Origin: Nostoc sp. CHAB 5834
Lineage (GTDB): Bacteria > Cyanobacteriota > Cyanobacteriia > Cyanobacteriales > Nostocaceae
Length of the DNA stretch: 46,927 nucleotides
NCBI GenBank assembly: GCA_020829485.1
Contig: JAIVFU010000055.1
Span: forward strand, 1 to 46,927
Direction of reading: 5' to 3'
Shown: positions 34,742 through 45,089 of the stretch, piece by piece
Numbering within the stretch: position 1 is the first letter of the stretch
How the letters are laid out: each line of letters opens with the position of its first letter
The notes under the pieces: generated by a model
The model's input: the letters and a program-made list of their open reading frames with translations, nothing else
Database searches by the model: none
Told to the model about the DNA's origin: nothing
Program-made: the position numbers and the translations under genes

Positions 34742-36139
34742 TTAACTGTCTTGAGCTAGAACCGATTTTTTGAACTCTTTAAAGACCGGAATATTGTTTT
34801 GAATTGCTTTTTCAATTGAGGCTCCAGCAGCCATGATCCCCATATTACGGTTGACAGCCCATTGATAGTCTAGGCGATTAAATAATCTCCGCATCAATTC
34901 CAAAAGACTTTGATGATATTTAAGCCCGGTTTGGAAGCCTTCGTGTTCTTGGCAGAAGCATTTTTCCATCCAATCAAGTGCTTCTTTTGTTTCCATCTCA
35001 AATAAAGGAGACTTCAAAAGCTTGTAGTAAAAGAGCATTAACATCTGGTCATCGTAAACACAACGACCAGGTAAAACTCCAGAAAGTCCGCTCAAAAGGT
35101 TGCGTTGGATTTGATAGACTATCGAACCAGAGATAAATTTCTCGTAAGCAGTTGGCTTGGGGAAATCCTTATACATATCTCTGGCAATGGTTTGAGAGAT
35201 CGTGGTATGGAAAGCCTCGTCCAATAAGTGGTAATAAGAAACAGCTGTTGGGGCCGGAATATACTCGCCTTTTTGCTCTAATTCTCGGTAATACCTGACA
35301 TAAGGATATTCTTGATTCTTGAGAATCGCATTAGCCGTGTAGCGCAAGGAATAGTACTGACACGCCATAAACGGCGACATACCCCAGTGAACAGTAAAAA
35401 ACCGTAACCAGTGGCGGGGTGCGATTCTTCCTGCTAATCCATCTGCTGGTGCAGGAATCGGCTCACCTTTTTCTTCTAAATTTCTCAAATACTGAGAGTA
35501 ATACTGTTTTTTATCGCTCAACATTGTCTTAGCGATCGCACTTAAGGTATTATCTCGCTGTATCGAAAAGGGTGAACTTCCTTGACTAGAGGTAAAATAC
35601 TCCCGTACAGGTTGAGGAATCAAAAGATTAAGCCAACTATTATTGTCTTTTGCTGTTTTGCTATAAAGGGAATTACCCAATATGGTTTTGCCAACAATAG
35701 CCATTTTCGATTTGTAACCTATCTTTTGAAAGGTACGAATGTGGTAGCTTTCCTGCTCGGTTTCAAAGTCCAGTTCATCACAGAGTGTTTCATAACCACC
35801 AACGGCACGAAATACACCAGATGTTACCATATTGTAAATACTTGTACTGGCTTCGCTAACAGCAGTATGGTTATAATTGCCAACCCAATAAAGATGATTA
35901 AGGGCTAGTTTTTGGGTGTCAGAAGCAGCATCATAAAGAGGAGTCCCATACAGAAGCGAAAGGTCAGGTTTACTCCAATAATAATTGCTGTTTTTGGCGT
36001 AATTAAATTCTTGACCCAGTTCTTTAAGTTTCTCAGTATAATCTGAGTCTTTATTATTTTTGTAAGTTTTTTCAATCCGATGGAAGTGCGTTGGCTCCTG
36101 CGCTTCTAATGGTTCGAGAGTCTTGTTTACAGTTACCAT
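34742..36139 (-). CDS. CylC-like dimetal-carboxylate halogenase/oxygenase
   Basis: 465 residues; ATG 36139 is preceded by AGGAG at seven bases. Helical ferritin-like/AurF-like composition with metal-ligand-like motifs: HTAVSEAS (about 91-98), ETEQESYHIRTF (126-137) and LLDEAFHTT (305-313). Its position directly after a fatty acyl-AMP ligase and a free ACP is the arrangement of cylA-cylB-cylC in cylindrocyclophane-type clusters. There CylC chlorinates the ACP-bound fatty chain at an unactivated carbon. The length also fits. Halogenation cannot be told from hydroxylation or desaturation by sequence alone; AurF-type N-oxygenase is a less likely alternative given the lipid context. Confidence 0.75.
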   Translation of the reverse strand: MVTVNKTLEPLEAQEPTHFHRIEKTYKNNKDSDYTEKLKELGQEFNYAKNSNYYWSKPDLSLLYGTPLYDAASDTQKLALNHLYWVGNYNHTAVSEASTSIYNMVTSGVFRAVGGYETLCDELDFETEQESYHIRTFQKIGYKSKMAIVGKTILGNSLYSKTAKDNNSWLNLLIPQPVREYFTSSQGSSPFSIQRDNTLSAIAKTMLSDKKQYYSQYLRNLEEKGEPIPAPADGLAGRIAPRHWLRFFTVHWGMSPFMACQYYSLRYTANAILKNQEYPYVRYYRELEQKGEYIPAPTAVSYYHLLDEAFHTTISQTIARDMYKDFPKPTAYEKFISGSIVYQIQRNLLSGLSGVLPGRCVYDDQMLMLFYYKLLKSPLFEMETKEALDWMEKCFCQEHEGFQTGLKYHQSLLELMRRLFNRLDYQWAVNRNMGIMAAGASIEKAIQNNIPVFKEFKKSVLAQDS

Positions 36140-36179
36140 GATTTTCTCCTGAATGTACTAAATTTGAAGAGAATTGAGA

Positions 36180-36485
36180 TTATTTTTCAACTTTTAACTC
36201 TGAGACTAAATGCTTAACTAGAGCCTCAACAGTTGGGTAATCGTATAGTAGGGTTGGATCGAGTTCACATCCCAACCAGTCTTCTAAGTCACCTGTCAAA
36301 CCGACTGCTGCCGAAGAGTCTAAACCATAGCGGTCAAAAGGTATTGTGACTTCGATTTCGTCTGAATCGACTTCCAGCAAGTCAGCTAGATATAAGATTA
36401 TCCATGCTTGAATCTCTGTTGCTGTTGGGATCTGCTTGGTTACAACTGTAGATGTGGTATTCAATTCAAGATTCTGCATTGTCAT
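36180..36485 (-). CDS. Stand-alone acyl carrier protein
   Basis: 101 residues from ATG 36485 with GAGGAC upstream. A single ACP domain: a helix IQAWIILYLADLLEVDSDEI, then the phosphopantetheine site DRYGLDSSAAVGL with Ser in LDS, and YDYPTVEALVKHLV. It lies between ligase and halogenase-like genes and is the likely carrier of the activated fatty acyl chain. Confidence 0.93.
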   Translation of the reverse strand: MTMQNLELNTTSTVVTKQIPTATEIQAWIILYLADLLEVDSDEIEVTIPFDRYGLDSSAAVGLTGDLEDWLGCELDPTLLYDYPTVEALVKHLVSELKVEK

Positions 36486-36686
36486 AATTTAAGTCCTCGT
36501 CTATGTAGATGTTTCAACAATCAAATGTGTTCAATTTTTCACTGCAACCATACCTGTCTTAGGAATATTCATATTCCTAACCAAGGTAAAAAGCTCTAGA
36601 TGATAAATGATCCCCGTATATGGAGCCTATCTGCCACTACTGCAACTGAGCTTTTGTCAAGCCAACCAGCCCTTGCCCTGGCTAGT

Positions 36687-38543
36687 TTATAGCTGCTTGG
36701 TAGGTGTTAACTGCTTGAGAACAGAATCAACCTCTGCTTCTAGATCCTTAAACTTAGCTTTGTTCTGAGGATTCTCACTCCAATCCTCCATGACATCCAA
36801 GGTGCCGGCAATAAATGCAGTTCGACAAGCTTGACGGCGAATTTTACCACTAGAGGTTTTAGGGATACTTCCAGTCCTGATGAGTACCGTAGCAAATATA
36901 TCCAGTCCATGCTGTGCAATCACTGCTTGTCTCACATTTCCCAGAATTTCTTGAACGTTTAACTTCCGCAGGTAACTCCGCTCTACCTCCTGAACAATAA
37001 CTAGTCGTTCGGAACCCTTAAAATCGATGGAAAATGCTGCTCCTGAATCAGGTTTCAGGGCTGGATGGCTCTTTTCAACAGTCAGTTCAATATCTTGTGG
37101 ATAATGATTTTGCCCTCTGATGATAATTACATCTTTCAGTCTCCCTGTGATAAATAACTCCCCATCTTGCAAAAATCCTAAGTCTCCGGTGCGAAAAAAT
37201 GGGATTGAGGTTGCACCATTGCTTATATCTGTATCTGCTAAATAGGCATGGAAAGCCTTCTCTGTCTGCTCAGGTTGATTCCAATAACCTTGAGCAATAC
37301 TCGGCCCTGCTACCCAAATTTCCCCAACTTGTTCAGACGCACACATCGTTAAGGATTGGGGATCAACAACGATCACCTTCTGATCAGCAGGACTTTGCCC
37401 ACAACCTACTATTGTCTGGGTATCTCCTTGAGCCTTGTGCTCCTTGACAATTCGGTTTTGCTCTAATGCTGCTTTTTCTACGTTGCAAGTGATTGGTAAA
37501 GCTGTTTTCTCACCCCCACTTACTATCAAAGTGGTTTCTGCCATACCGTAGCATGGATAAAATGCTTCCTTGCGAAAGCCACAAGGCGCAAAAGTAGAAG
37601 CAAACTGCTCTAAAGTCTCAGCACGAACAGGTTCAGCACCGGTAAAAGCAACCTCCCAACTGCTGAGATCGAGAGTCGCTAACTGTTCGGGTGTCACCTT
37701 GCGAATGCAAAGATCATAAGCAAAGTTTGGCCCACCACTAGTTGTAGCTTTGTAGTGAGATATTGCTTGTAACCAGCGAATTGGTTTTTGGAGAAAATCT
37801 ACTGGAGACATCAGAATGCAAGGAACCCCTAAATATAAGGGTTGCAAGACATTTCCAATGAGTCCCATGTCATGGAAAACAGGCAACCAACCAACAACGA
37901 TAGTTTTGTTTGTATGTCCGAAGGCTTTCTCGATCATCCGCTCGTTGTGCAGCAGATTTCCATGAGTGATCATCACGCCCTTTGGTGTCCCTGTAGAGCC
38001 AGATGTGTACTGGAGGAAAGCTAAGGTATCACCAGTCAATTCTTGCGGTTGCCATGCTTGCGCTAGATCGTTGCTCAACTCATCGGTAGCTAGCCAATGC
38101 AATCCAGAAATTTCTAAATCTTCTTGATTGGAGCTAGTTTGGAGGTTATCTAAAATAGATTTAGAAGTCAGTACAATCTTGGCTTGGGCATCTACGGCTA
38201 TTGCCTGCAACCTGGACAATTTTTGATTTCGTCTGGGTGGATATGCCGGAACAGCAATCACGCCGGCATATAAACATCCAAAGAAAGCAGCGATAAAATC
38301 TAGACCCGGTTGATATAGCAGCAAAGCACGTTCACCGCCAAGATTTAGAGCCTGGAGACTAGCTGCGATCGCTTGTGCTTGCAGATGTAACTCTCCATAA
38401 GTCAATGATGCTGCTTCTGTCTCTGTACTTCGTAAAAAAGTATAAGCTTTCTGCTCAGATTGATTTTTTGCTCTATAAATCAGCAATTCAACTAACGTTG
38501 AAAAATTATCCGGAGTTATCAAGCTGTTGGAATCAACACTCAT
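36687..38543 (-). CDS. Fatty acyl-AMP ligase (FAAL)
   Basis: 618 residues; starts at ATG 38543 without a strong ribosome-binding site. ANL-superfamily motifs are YTSGSTGTPKGV (179-190), GWLPVFHDMGLIGNVLQPLYLG (218-239, FAAL-type), CYGMAETTL, FRTGDLGFLQDGELFITGRLKDVIIIRG and the C-terminal lysine in TSSGKIRR. FAALs activate free fatty acids as acyl-adenylates and load them onto an ACP. It is the first gene of the cluster and defines a lipoinitiated pathway. The leader upstream is long and AT-rich. Confidence 0.95.
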   Translation of the reverse strand: MSVDSNSLITPDNFSTLVELLIYRAKNQSEQKAYTFLRSTETEAASLTYGELHLQAQAIAASLQALNLGGERALLLYQPGLDFIAAFFGCLYAGVIAVPAYPPRRNQKLSRLQAIAVDAQAKIVLTSKSILDNLQTSSNQEDLEISGLHWLATDELSNDLAQAWQPQELTGDTLAFLQYTSGSTGTPKGVMITHGNLLHNERMIEKAFGHTNKTIVVGWLPVFHDMGLIGNVLQPLYLGVPCILMSPVDFLQKPIRWLQAISHYKATTSGGPNFAYDLCIRKVTPEQLATLDLSSWEVAFTGAEPVRAETLEQFASTFAPCGFRKEAFYPCYGMAETTLIVSGGEKTALPITCNVEKAALEQNRIVKEHKAQGDTQTIVGCGQSPADQKVIVVDPQSLTMCASEQVGEIWVAGPSIAQGYWNQPEQTEKAFHAYLADTDISNGATSIPFFRTGDLGFLQDGELFITGRLKDVIIIRGQNHYPQDIELTVEKSHPALKPDSGAAFSIDFKGSERLVIVQEVERSYLRKLNVQEILGNVRQAVIAQHGLDIFATVLIRTGSIPKTSSGKIRRQACRTAFIAGTLDVMEDWSENPQNKAKFKDLEAEVDSVLKQLTPTKQL

Positions 38544-41014
38544 TCAATGTGCCTCTATTCAATTACAGTTATTTTTGTCAGACAGATATTATCTTTAATC
38601 TGCCTCAATTTAGGGCGATCGCATGATACCAGTAAGACTATTTTATTTTCTAAATAATCTGGGTTAATCTCACTAAATCCTGTTTATTAACAAAGATTTA
38701 AGTTTTTTATTTTAAGCTCACAACATAAATCAAGTTATAAATACTGATTTATTCATTGCTGATTAAAGTTGGTTGCCATCTAAATTAATTTAGATCGGTT
38801 TCCCCAATTCCAGAAATCAGACATAACTTTTGTTTGTGTTTGTTGGTTTTAGAATATAGTTATTCTTTTTATAAGTCAACACACTATTTAAAAAAAATCT
38901 AACAAATCCCTCTAGTGATAGATATTTACTATCTTAATAAAATATTAAACAATAATGACTGTACTTTACTTTTTAACTGGTAGGACAAAAAGTAAAGTAC
39001 AGTGAATACTTTTTATTATTAAATTTCAGGGAATTAAAGCCTACAAGCCAATATACAAGCCTATTTAACTTCTAAAATTGGTATCAATATGCTCAAAATA
39101 TGTTCCATATCTTTTGCTGTAATCTTATTCTAAAAACATTTATTTATCCTTGCTGGACGTACTTTTAAATTATTATTTCAAAAATATTTTACTGTCTATA
39201 GCATATATTTTTTCTCAATCAAATATTTTGTTTATTAAATTTAGAGGTTAGTAAGATTAGCATTTACATATTTGTAATTTAATTACTAATATTTCCAAAT
39301 ACTAACTTATTGTATTGCTTGAAATCAACTAAGTTAAATTTGCCAATGAACAATAATGGTGGATTTTTCTTCCATTCAATTTTGTTCAATTTTGCAATAT
39401 TGGCTATCTTATTCAAAAGGCAGAAGCAACGACCTTTTTAAGCGTGAGATTCGACGCCAGATGATCCCAGTTCGCTCAATCCGCAATACTCGCCCACGCG
39501 GCAGATTCCTCTATTTGATAGAACCAGAGACTGCACTAGCTCTTTTGTATTAGAACACGTCACAAAAATTCAAATTTTGATCTCTGCTTTCTATGCACCT
39601 ATGTTGCTTTGAATATAACTATCCGCTTTCACTCCAAATAAAGGCGTTGCTAAATAAGCAATTTCCACATTTGTTTATTTATTTTGAGTGGAGTGCATAG
39701 ATGATCCATTGCTACAATTCTCAGATTAGCTAACCAAATCTGCTAGTTGTTTAATTTTGCTAATAATACAAAATTATCTTTCCTAGAGATAAAATTAACT
39801 TGGCTCAATTGTGCCTTAAAATCCAAAATTTGCCCATTTTTAGAATTTTAAAGATTTAATTCTGCCAATTTTGGCGTTAATTGAGAATTTCCTTGAAAAC
39901 AGATAAACAAATTTTATATTGATTGAGCCAAAATTTTGACTATAAGCCACGATTTTGGCTGTAGAGCTGGGTTGGTAGAATAAATCGCTCTTGCAAGCGT
40001 TCATGCTTACAAACAATTGCCTTATTACAGCTTGATTTTGATGAAGAGTTAGTGTCATAATTGTAAGTAATTAGTTGTCATTCATGGTAAAAGCGGCTGC
40101 ACTTGTGTGCAGCGGCTGATTCTGAATTTCTCTTGCCCGAGATTTTGCAGAAAGATGGATATCAAGTTAGCCCGCAAAGGTTAACTTTTTAACAGCCTGA
40201 TAGATAGCTAATACTGGGATAATCCCTCTGGTAGTTTTGGAGACTAGGGGGGTTAACTCCCGGTTTTAGTCACAGTTTAGCTTTTCCCTCCTCACATTTT
40301 GGATGTTCAAAGGTAAATAAAACCTGGATATGTTTTTTAGTTGATTTTTGAAGTTAATCTGCTCTTGAAAATAAATATCACGGCCTTACAATTGCAAAAC
40401 CATATCCGTAAATGAAATTAGTTGAAATCAGACAACCCTCTTTGAAAGTCTACAGATATTAGGGCTAGGTGAAAACTGCTAACCCATAGAATTTATTCGC
40501 AAAGGGGAACTCTGAAAAGTGCCGATTAATACTTTTCATGGATTAATTAAAGCATTTTTTTCTTTTTTCATTTATTTTTGTATCGTTTAGTGTTTTTTTG
40601 TAAAAACCAATTTAAACAATACATTTTTTTTATCGTTAATGCAACACTTCTTCGGTTAGATTTCTGGTTTGAAAACTCAGGTATTTAATTTACCTCTAAA
40701 GGTAGAGGGCAAAAGGGCTTTATTCCTTTATTGGATGCCCGATCCCAAGAATTGCAAGTGAAAACAGCCAAAGGATTACAGTAACCAGTAAAATCTTTGA
40801 TTTTGTGGCTATCATTCAGCGTATGTTACAAACCCACACACGTGTTGCATTGTTATATTTAGCATACCTGCATTTTGTCTTTTTTACACTAAGACACATA
40901 CTTTTTTATTTTTTAACTTCTGGATATTTAAAAATTTGAATTTAAGTTTGCTAGCTGGGCTTTTTGAGGACTTTGCCGTCCAATCCAATAGTCTCTTTGG
41001 AAATTGGTTTGATG
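38544..41014. other. 2.5-kb AT-rich, mostly non-coding region upstream of the cluster
   Basis: No convincing gene. A 65-codon plus frame at 39356-39553 (with KREIRRQMIPVRSIRNTRPRGRF) might be a gene tail but has no clear ribosome-binding site. A perfect inverted repeat at 38958-39003 and a small hairpin at 40096-40113 (GCTGCAC, loop TTGT, GTGCAGC) stand out. The cluster promoter must lie in the first few hundred bases. Confidence 0.5.
38958..39003. promoter_or_regulatory. Perfect 17-bp inverted repeat upstream of FAAL gene
   Basis: ACTGTACTTTACTTTTT (38958-38974), a 12-base loop, then its exact reverse complement (38987-39003). It lies 415 bp upstream of the first cluster gene. It could be an operator, the hairpin of an attenuator/terminator, or part of a MITE. 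Confidence 0.65.
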
Positions 41015-41502
41015 TCAAAGAATTTTGCTATACATACGGAATTCTGTGCGTAATCTATGTTCGCATAATTTATAGTTTTGGTGATAAATGGGTAATCTTG
41101 CTAGGTGTAGATGCCCGTAAGGATGTATACAAAGGCGATAAGCTAGTTGCTGAAACAACCGATAGTGATGGGTTGCCAGATTTATAGTTAGGACTTTAAT
41201 TAATAAATCGTCATCATCCACAAGCAAGATTTTCAAGGTATACTCCATCTCTCGCTGGTTCTGGGCAGAAGATGAAACTAACAGTTCCCCCATCAATGAT
41301 TGTCCCGGTGGAAAACTAAGAGAGTTGGATTGGCGAGTAAATTCGGCAGTGATGAAATTAGCTAAAGCTTGCCCTTTGAGTTGCTTACGTGACAAACCGA
41401 GTAAATCACAAGCAGCAATATTCATATCCACGAAATATAAGCGATCGCCAATTAAGGCGATCGCATCATGAGCATTCTTAAATAAAGTTTGAATCAGACC
41501 CT
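41015..41502 (-). pseudogene. PAS-domain and receiver-domain fragments
   Basis: Reading from about 41502, QKGLIQTLFKNAHDAIALIGD and VDMNIAACDLLGLSRKQLKG form the start of a PAS domain, ending at QREMEYTLK. The frame runs straight into ILLVDDDDLLIKVLTINLATHHY, the start of a response-regulator receiver (acidic cluster DDDD), then loses sense. Both domains are incomplete, so this is probably a remnant of a two-component gene. The 5' edge coincides with a short interspersed repeat at 41503-41560. Confidence 0.55.
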
Positions 41503-41560
41503 TCTGCGTAGGCGTTCGCGTAGCGTCTCGTAGAGAAGCCCGCCGCAGGCTTCGCTGTTG
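41503..41560. repeat. Short interspersed repeat
   Basis: GCGTAGGCGTTCGCGTAGCG, then TCTCGTAGAGAAGCCCGCCG, then CAGGCTTCGC. Same family as the repeats at 8917, 30261 and 44660. It truncates the PAS remnant. Confidence 0.75.
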
Positions 41561-41687
41561 ATTTTTTGTGACAGAGTGCGTTTAGCCTCAACTTCCCCCG
41601 TGCAAATGTACTAAACTATATTAGCCGTGGGGTTGCTTACATATTCCCTCTGGTAGACTGAAGGCATTGATTGGGCTAAGTTGACCT

Positions 41688-42314
41688 ATGACTATTGCGA
41701 TCAACCAACCAATACAACAAAAGCCACTCAGCTTTGATGAGTTTCTCGCCCGTTATAGTGGCGATAACCGCTATGAACTGATCGATGGAGAGGTGTTTGA
41801 CTTGGAACCAACAGGTCTCCATGAAGAGGTTGCAGCCTTCATTACCACAAAGATTTGTGTCCAGATCGACGGAGCAGGCTTACCTTGGTTTGTCCTTCAG
41901 CGAGGACTATTGCGCCCTTCTAACATTGGTATGACAGCATTTCGACCTGATGTTGCAGTTGTCGATCCAGATGAACTTATCAAAGAACCGCTTTGGTCTG
42001 ACCAGTCAATCCTGACGCTGGGCAGTTCGATTAAATTTGTGGCGGAAGTTGTTAGTAGCAACTGGCAAAATGATTATGCCCGTAAGGTTGAAGACTACGC
42101 AGTTTTAGGCATTCCCGAATATTGGATTGCAGACTACGCAGCTAATGGTGGTACTCGACACATTGGGAAGCCCAAACAACCCACCCTCTCTATCTGTACG
42201 CTAGTGAATGGGGAGTATGAAATTCAGCAGTTTCGAGGCAATCAGACCATCGCCTCTCTAACCTTCCCAGATTTAAAACTGACGGCTCAACAGGTGTTGA
42301 GGGCTGGTAGATAA
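41688..42314 (+). CDS. Uma2 family (DUF820) putative endonuclease, second copy
   Basis: 208 residues. N-terminal PLSFDEFLARYSGDNRYELIDGEVFDLEP, then LHEEVAAFITTKI, FRPDVAVVD, SIKFVAEVVSSN and DYARKVEDYAVLGIPEYWIAD. These are the usual Uma2 blocks, with the RPDV aspartate, the AEVVS glutamate and a lysine in RKVEDY as putative PD-(D/E)XK residues. It belongs to a different subfamily from the copy at 1990-2649. It stands alone, and no neighbour suggests a role. Confidence 0.88.
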   Translation: MTIAINQPIQQKPLSFDEFLARYSGDNRYELIDGEVFDLEPTGLHEEVAAFITTKICVQIDGAGLPWFVLQRGLLRPSNIGMTAFRPDVAVVDPDELIKEPLWSDQSILTLGSSIKFVAEVVSSNWQNDYARKVEDYAVLGIPEYWIADYAANGGTRHIGKPKQPTLSICTLVNGEYEIQQFRGNQTIASLTFPDLKLTAQQVLRAGR

Positions 42315-43082
42315 AATCGCCATCATTCGACTACTGTAGTAGACTAGTCTTGGTTAACCCAAAGTAAAAATGCAGCATAACAACTCAAATACAGCAGAAA
42401 GTTAAGAAGCACTCTAGTGATGTATTTTTGCAGGCGATCGCTTGGGATGCCACTAAGCTGTTACGCATTTAACTTGTACATTTACCTGATGACTGTTGAC
42501 CGTTGACTGATGACTGATGACCGTCAACCGTCAACCGTCAACCGTCAACTGTTAACGATTATAAAGAATGTTTATATAATTTAGACGCATATCAGCTTAT
42601 CGCCCAGAAACCCGCAGATAGTGTATTCAAAGTTGAACTCAAGAAAGCATAATGGGCATACTTGTACGGTGAAAGCATTAATTGAACTGCCTGCCTAAAT
42701 GGATACCGCCAACATCGGTAGTTGGACTCCTCTAAACCTGAGTACGATGTAAGAAAATAAGCTATAAATAGCTGCTCATAAGAGTTAGAGGTTTTTTTAG
42801 GCTTGAGTAATGTCAATAATTTTAAGCTATTGATAAATAATTGCTAGTTAACAACTTCAATAAATAAATTTTTTAACAAAATCCTAAGTAATATTACCAG
42901 TAACCATCAATATCGTCCCAAAGCTCTGAGAATAAAGTAATTATTTCAGAGAGATGTTAATGACCAATTAAAAAATCTCCATTCTCAACACTGCTTAGAG
43001 CTTAACCGAGAAGTATTGGAACGGGAACCTCCAATAACTTTTGTTTTTGTTACACCTTCTGCTAGCTTGCTGCCTTTTAGTT
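42315..43082. other. Intergenic with heptamer repeats
   Basis: No gene recognised; a 74-codon minus frame at 42592-42816 starts at TTG and has no domain. It contains the tandem heptamers listed separately and one HIP1 site at 42435-42442. Confidence 0.45.
42488..42557. repeat. Short tandem heptamer repeats (STRR)
   Basis: Runs of TGACTGT/TGACCGT and then ACCGTCA repeated at least four times. The two halves are inverted relative to each other (GACTGATGACTGATGACC against ACCGTCAACCGTCAAC). Typical of heterocystous cyanobacteria. Confidence 0.85.
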
Positions 43083-44288
43083 TTAACCTGAAGTCAGCGT
43101 TAATTTTTCACGCTTGGCGGAGTTAACCATTTTCACCAAGTGCTGATTTAGATAACTTTGTGCCGAAATGTACAAACTTTCCCAAATTTCTTGGTTGCGA
43201 CTGATTTTTGTGCCTACTGTATTTCCTGCTATTTTCTCCGATACTAAATATTTACGGAAAGAGTTTGTCCACAAGTGTTGCAAAAAATCCTCGGCGAATT
43301 CGTTAAACGGCAAAATCCATTTATAGTCTTGATCCAAAAACACCCGATAGGATGCAATTATCGGTAGTGCCAAGTCGGTTGGCGCACCAAACCCAAAAGA
43401 GTACTTGCTGTCAGGCAAAAGGGTGGTTTTACGTGTATCTATTGATGCTAAGTCATTGACACCCTTTCTTTTGGGGTTGCTGATATGTTCTTGGATAAGT
43501 TCATACAGCCTTTGCTCTATCCACAAGGCTTGAGAAAGCAGAGGCAATAGGGCGGTTAATCTTTCCCTTTCTGTGTCTGTGATTTGACTGGGTATACTCA
43601 GACCTGTCGGATGCTTGGTTCGTTTATTGCCTTCGGGGTTGTATCTATTTCTATCAAGGCAGGTAATCAACTTCAGCAAATGGTTCACATTGCACTGGGC
43701 ATTTCTGGGAGCGCCGCTTTGATTCTGGTAATAGGCAATGCGGAATTTTCTCCCTTCGACAATTTCTAGCTGGGCTAAATACTCCTTGATGAATTTATAA
43801 TCTCCTCTGGCGTTCACTTTAGAACGCGAATCTACTGGCGTTGTGGTATTGCTTGCCAAGGCTATATCTTTAGCTTCATCTTCCACCAGCCCGATGTGGA
43901 TGGTCACTTTGACTCTGGCTTGGCTTAGGTCGTATCTGTAATTTTTAGCATTTTCAAATGCTAAAACTGTATGACCTCCGTTGATAATGCCATCGCTACC
44001 TCCCTCGCTAGCCTCCAAAATCTCTAGTTCAAGTGAAGTTTTGTTTTTGTTGGGCTTAACTTTGTTTACACATAGAGTTATTCCACTATGACGCGAAAAG
44101 AATTTTTCCGGTTGAGTCGTCACTGAGTCCAAGATTTGCCTATATGTCGCACTTTTGCAGTTTGGTTCCCTGATGTTCGGTTCTAGTGGTAAGTCTGTGG
44201 GGAAGCTGTCTACATGGGCAGTGGCGATGATGCAATCGAGGTTGGCTTGAAAATAATTATCTATTTTTATGTTCCAAGTTTTGGGCAT
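43083..44288 (-). CDS. AIPR-like protein (abortive-infection phage-resistance family)
   Basis: 401 residues from ATG 44288. The signature region is FFSRHSGITLCVNKV (about 63-77), DGIINGGHTVLAFEN (about 98-112), the AIPR-like NGxxT segment, and VTIHIGLVEDEAKDIALASNTTTPVDSRSK (about 127-156). AIPR proteins are linked to abortive infection in lactococci and to restriction-like defence islands, but their biochemistry is largely unknown. The C-terminal half has no motif I know. The gene is alone between the second Uma2 gene and the partition locus, consistent with plasmid-carried defence. Confidence 0.65.
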   Translation of the reverse strand: MPKTWNIKIDNYFQANLDCIIATAHVDSFPTDLPLEPNIREPNCKSATYRQILDSVTTQPEKFFSRHSGITLCVNKVKPNKNKTSLELEILEASEGGSDGIINGGHTVLAFENAKNYRYDLSQARVKVTIHIGLVEDEAKDIALASNTTTPVDSRSKVNARGDYKFIKEYLAQLEIVEGRKFRIAYYQNQSGAPRNAQCNVNHLLKLITCLDRNRYNPEGNKRTKHPTGLSIPSQITDTERERLTALLPLLSQALWIEQRLYELIQEHISNPKRKGVNDLASIDTRKTTLLPDSKYSFGFGAPTDLALPIIASYRVFLDQDYKWILPFNEFAEDFLQHLWTNSFRKYLVSEKIAGNTVGTKISRNQEIWESLYISAQSYLNQHLVKMVNSAKREKLTLTSG

Positions 44289-45089
44289 AGTTGATTTCTC
44301 GATGTCAATGGAATTTATATGTTAACCAAAACCCTTACGCTGATATCGCCTTTTGAGAAATGCCGTGTACCCTTAAGCGTTGCACTACAATACATAGCAT
44401 GACATATCGGCAGTTATTCTGTCAGCTTAAGTATGCTCAGACGCGATCCAATATCAGGGCAAACGCATCTAAATTACTCTTGATCACAACCATTCTGTTA
44501 GAAAATAAACCCTCAAATGCCCGTTTTATCTACAGTTGAAAATTTGGCTCTTATTTTTCTTTTCCTAGAGTGACAGAAGAGGGACTAGTTCAGACCTCAA
44601 GAACAACATTTTGTCTTGCGGACAAATAATTTGGCATCCGACAGTCAATGAATGCGTCAGCCCCTTCCCTACGGGACGCTGCGCGAATGGCGAGGTCAAC
44701 CAATTGTAGATTGCCGATTGTAGATTTGAGATTGACTACACTCACTCTTAGTGGATGCAGCTTGAGGATTTAAGATTGACGATAGCGTAGCGGTAGCGAC
44801 GCAGGAGCGTCTTTTAGATTTATTCCGCCCCTGATCATTAGCGTAGGTGTAGCCCGCCGCAGGCATCGGCACCTGTATAGGTTCAAGTTAATTTATCAAA
44901 AAAGCTTCATATTCAAAACCTTGCCCGCAAGTGGCGCGAAAAAATCCTTGTATTCTCTTGGTAGGTAAAAACCCCACCCCGGACTGTCTGTCTGAGTTTA
45001 ATTGCGTTAGCGGGGCGTTAGCAAGAGTGCGAATTGCGAATTGGATTTATGCTGCGTTCATAAAAAAAACTTCAAAAATTGTTTTTAAG
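44289..45089. repeat. Repeat-rich intergenic region
   Basis: Contains several interspersed-repeat pieces: CCCTACGGGACGCTGCGCGA (44672-44691), the TTGTAGATTGCCGATTGTAG block (44702-44721), GTAGCCCGCCGCAGGCATCGGC (44850-44871). No ORF with coding character. Confidence 0.5.

Noticed and set aside
34742..36139. Fatty acid desaturase assignment for the CylC-like protein
   Set aside because: The three histidine boxes of membrane desaturases and their hydrophobic segments are absent.
40936..41187. 83-aa plus-strand ORF
   Set aside because: Starts in AT-rich DNA, overlaps the PAS/receiver remnant antisense, and shows no family motif.
42488..42557. Possible CRISPR array
   Set aside because: The repeats are contiguous heptamers without spacers; they are STRR sequences.
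42592..42816. 74-aa minus-strand ORF
   Set aside because: TTG start, no domain, next to tandem repeats.
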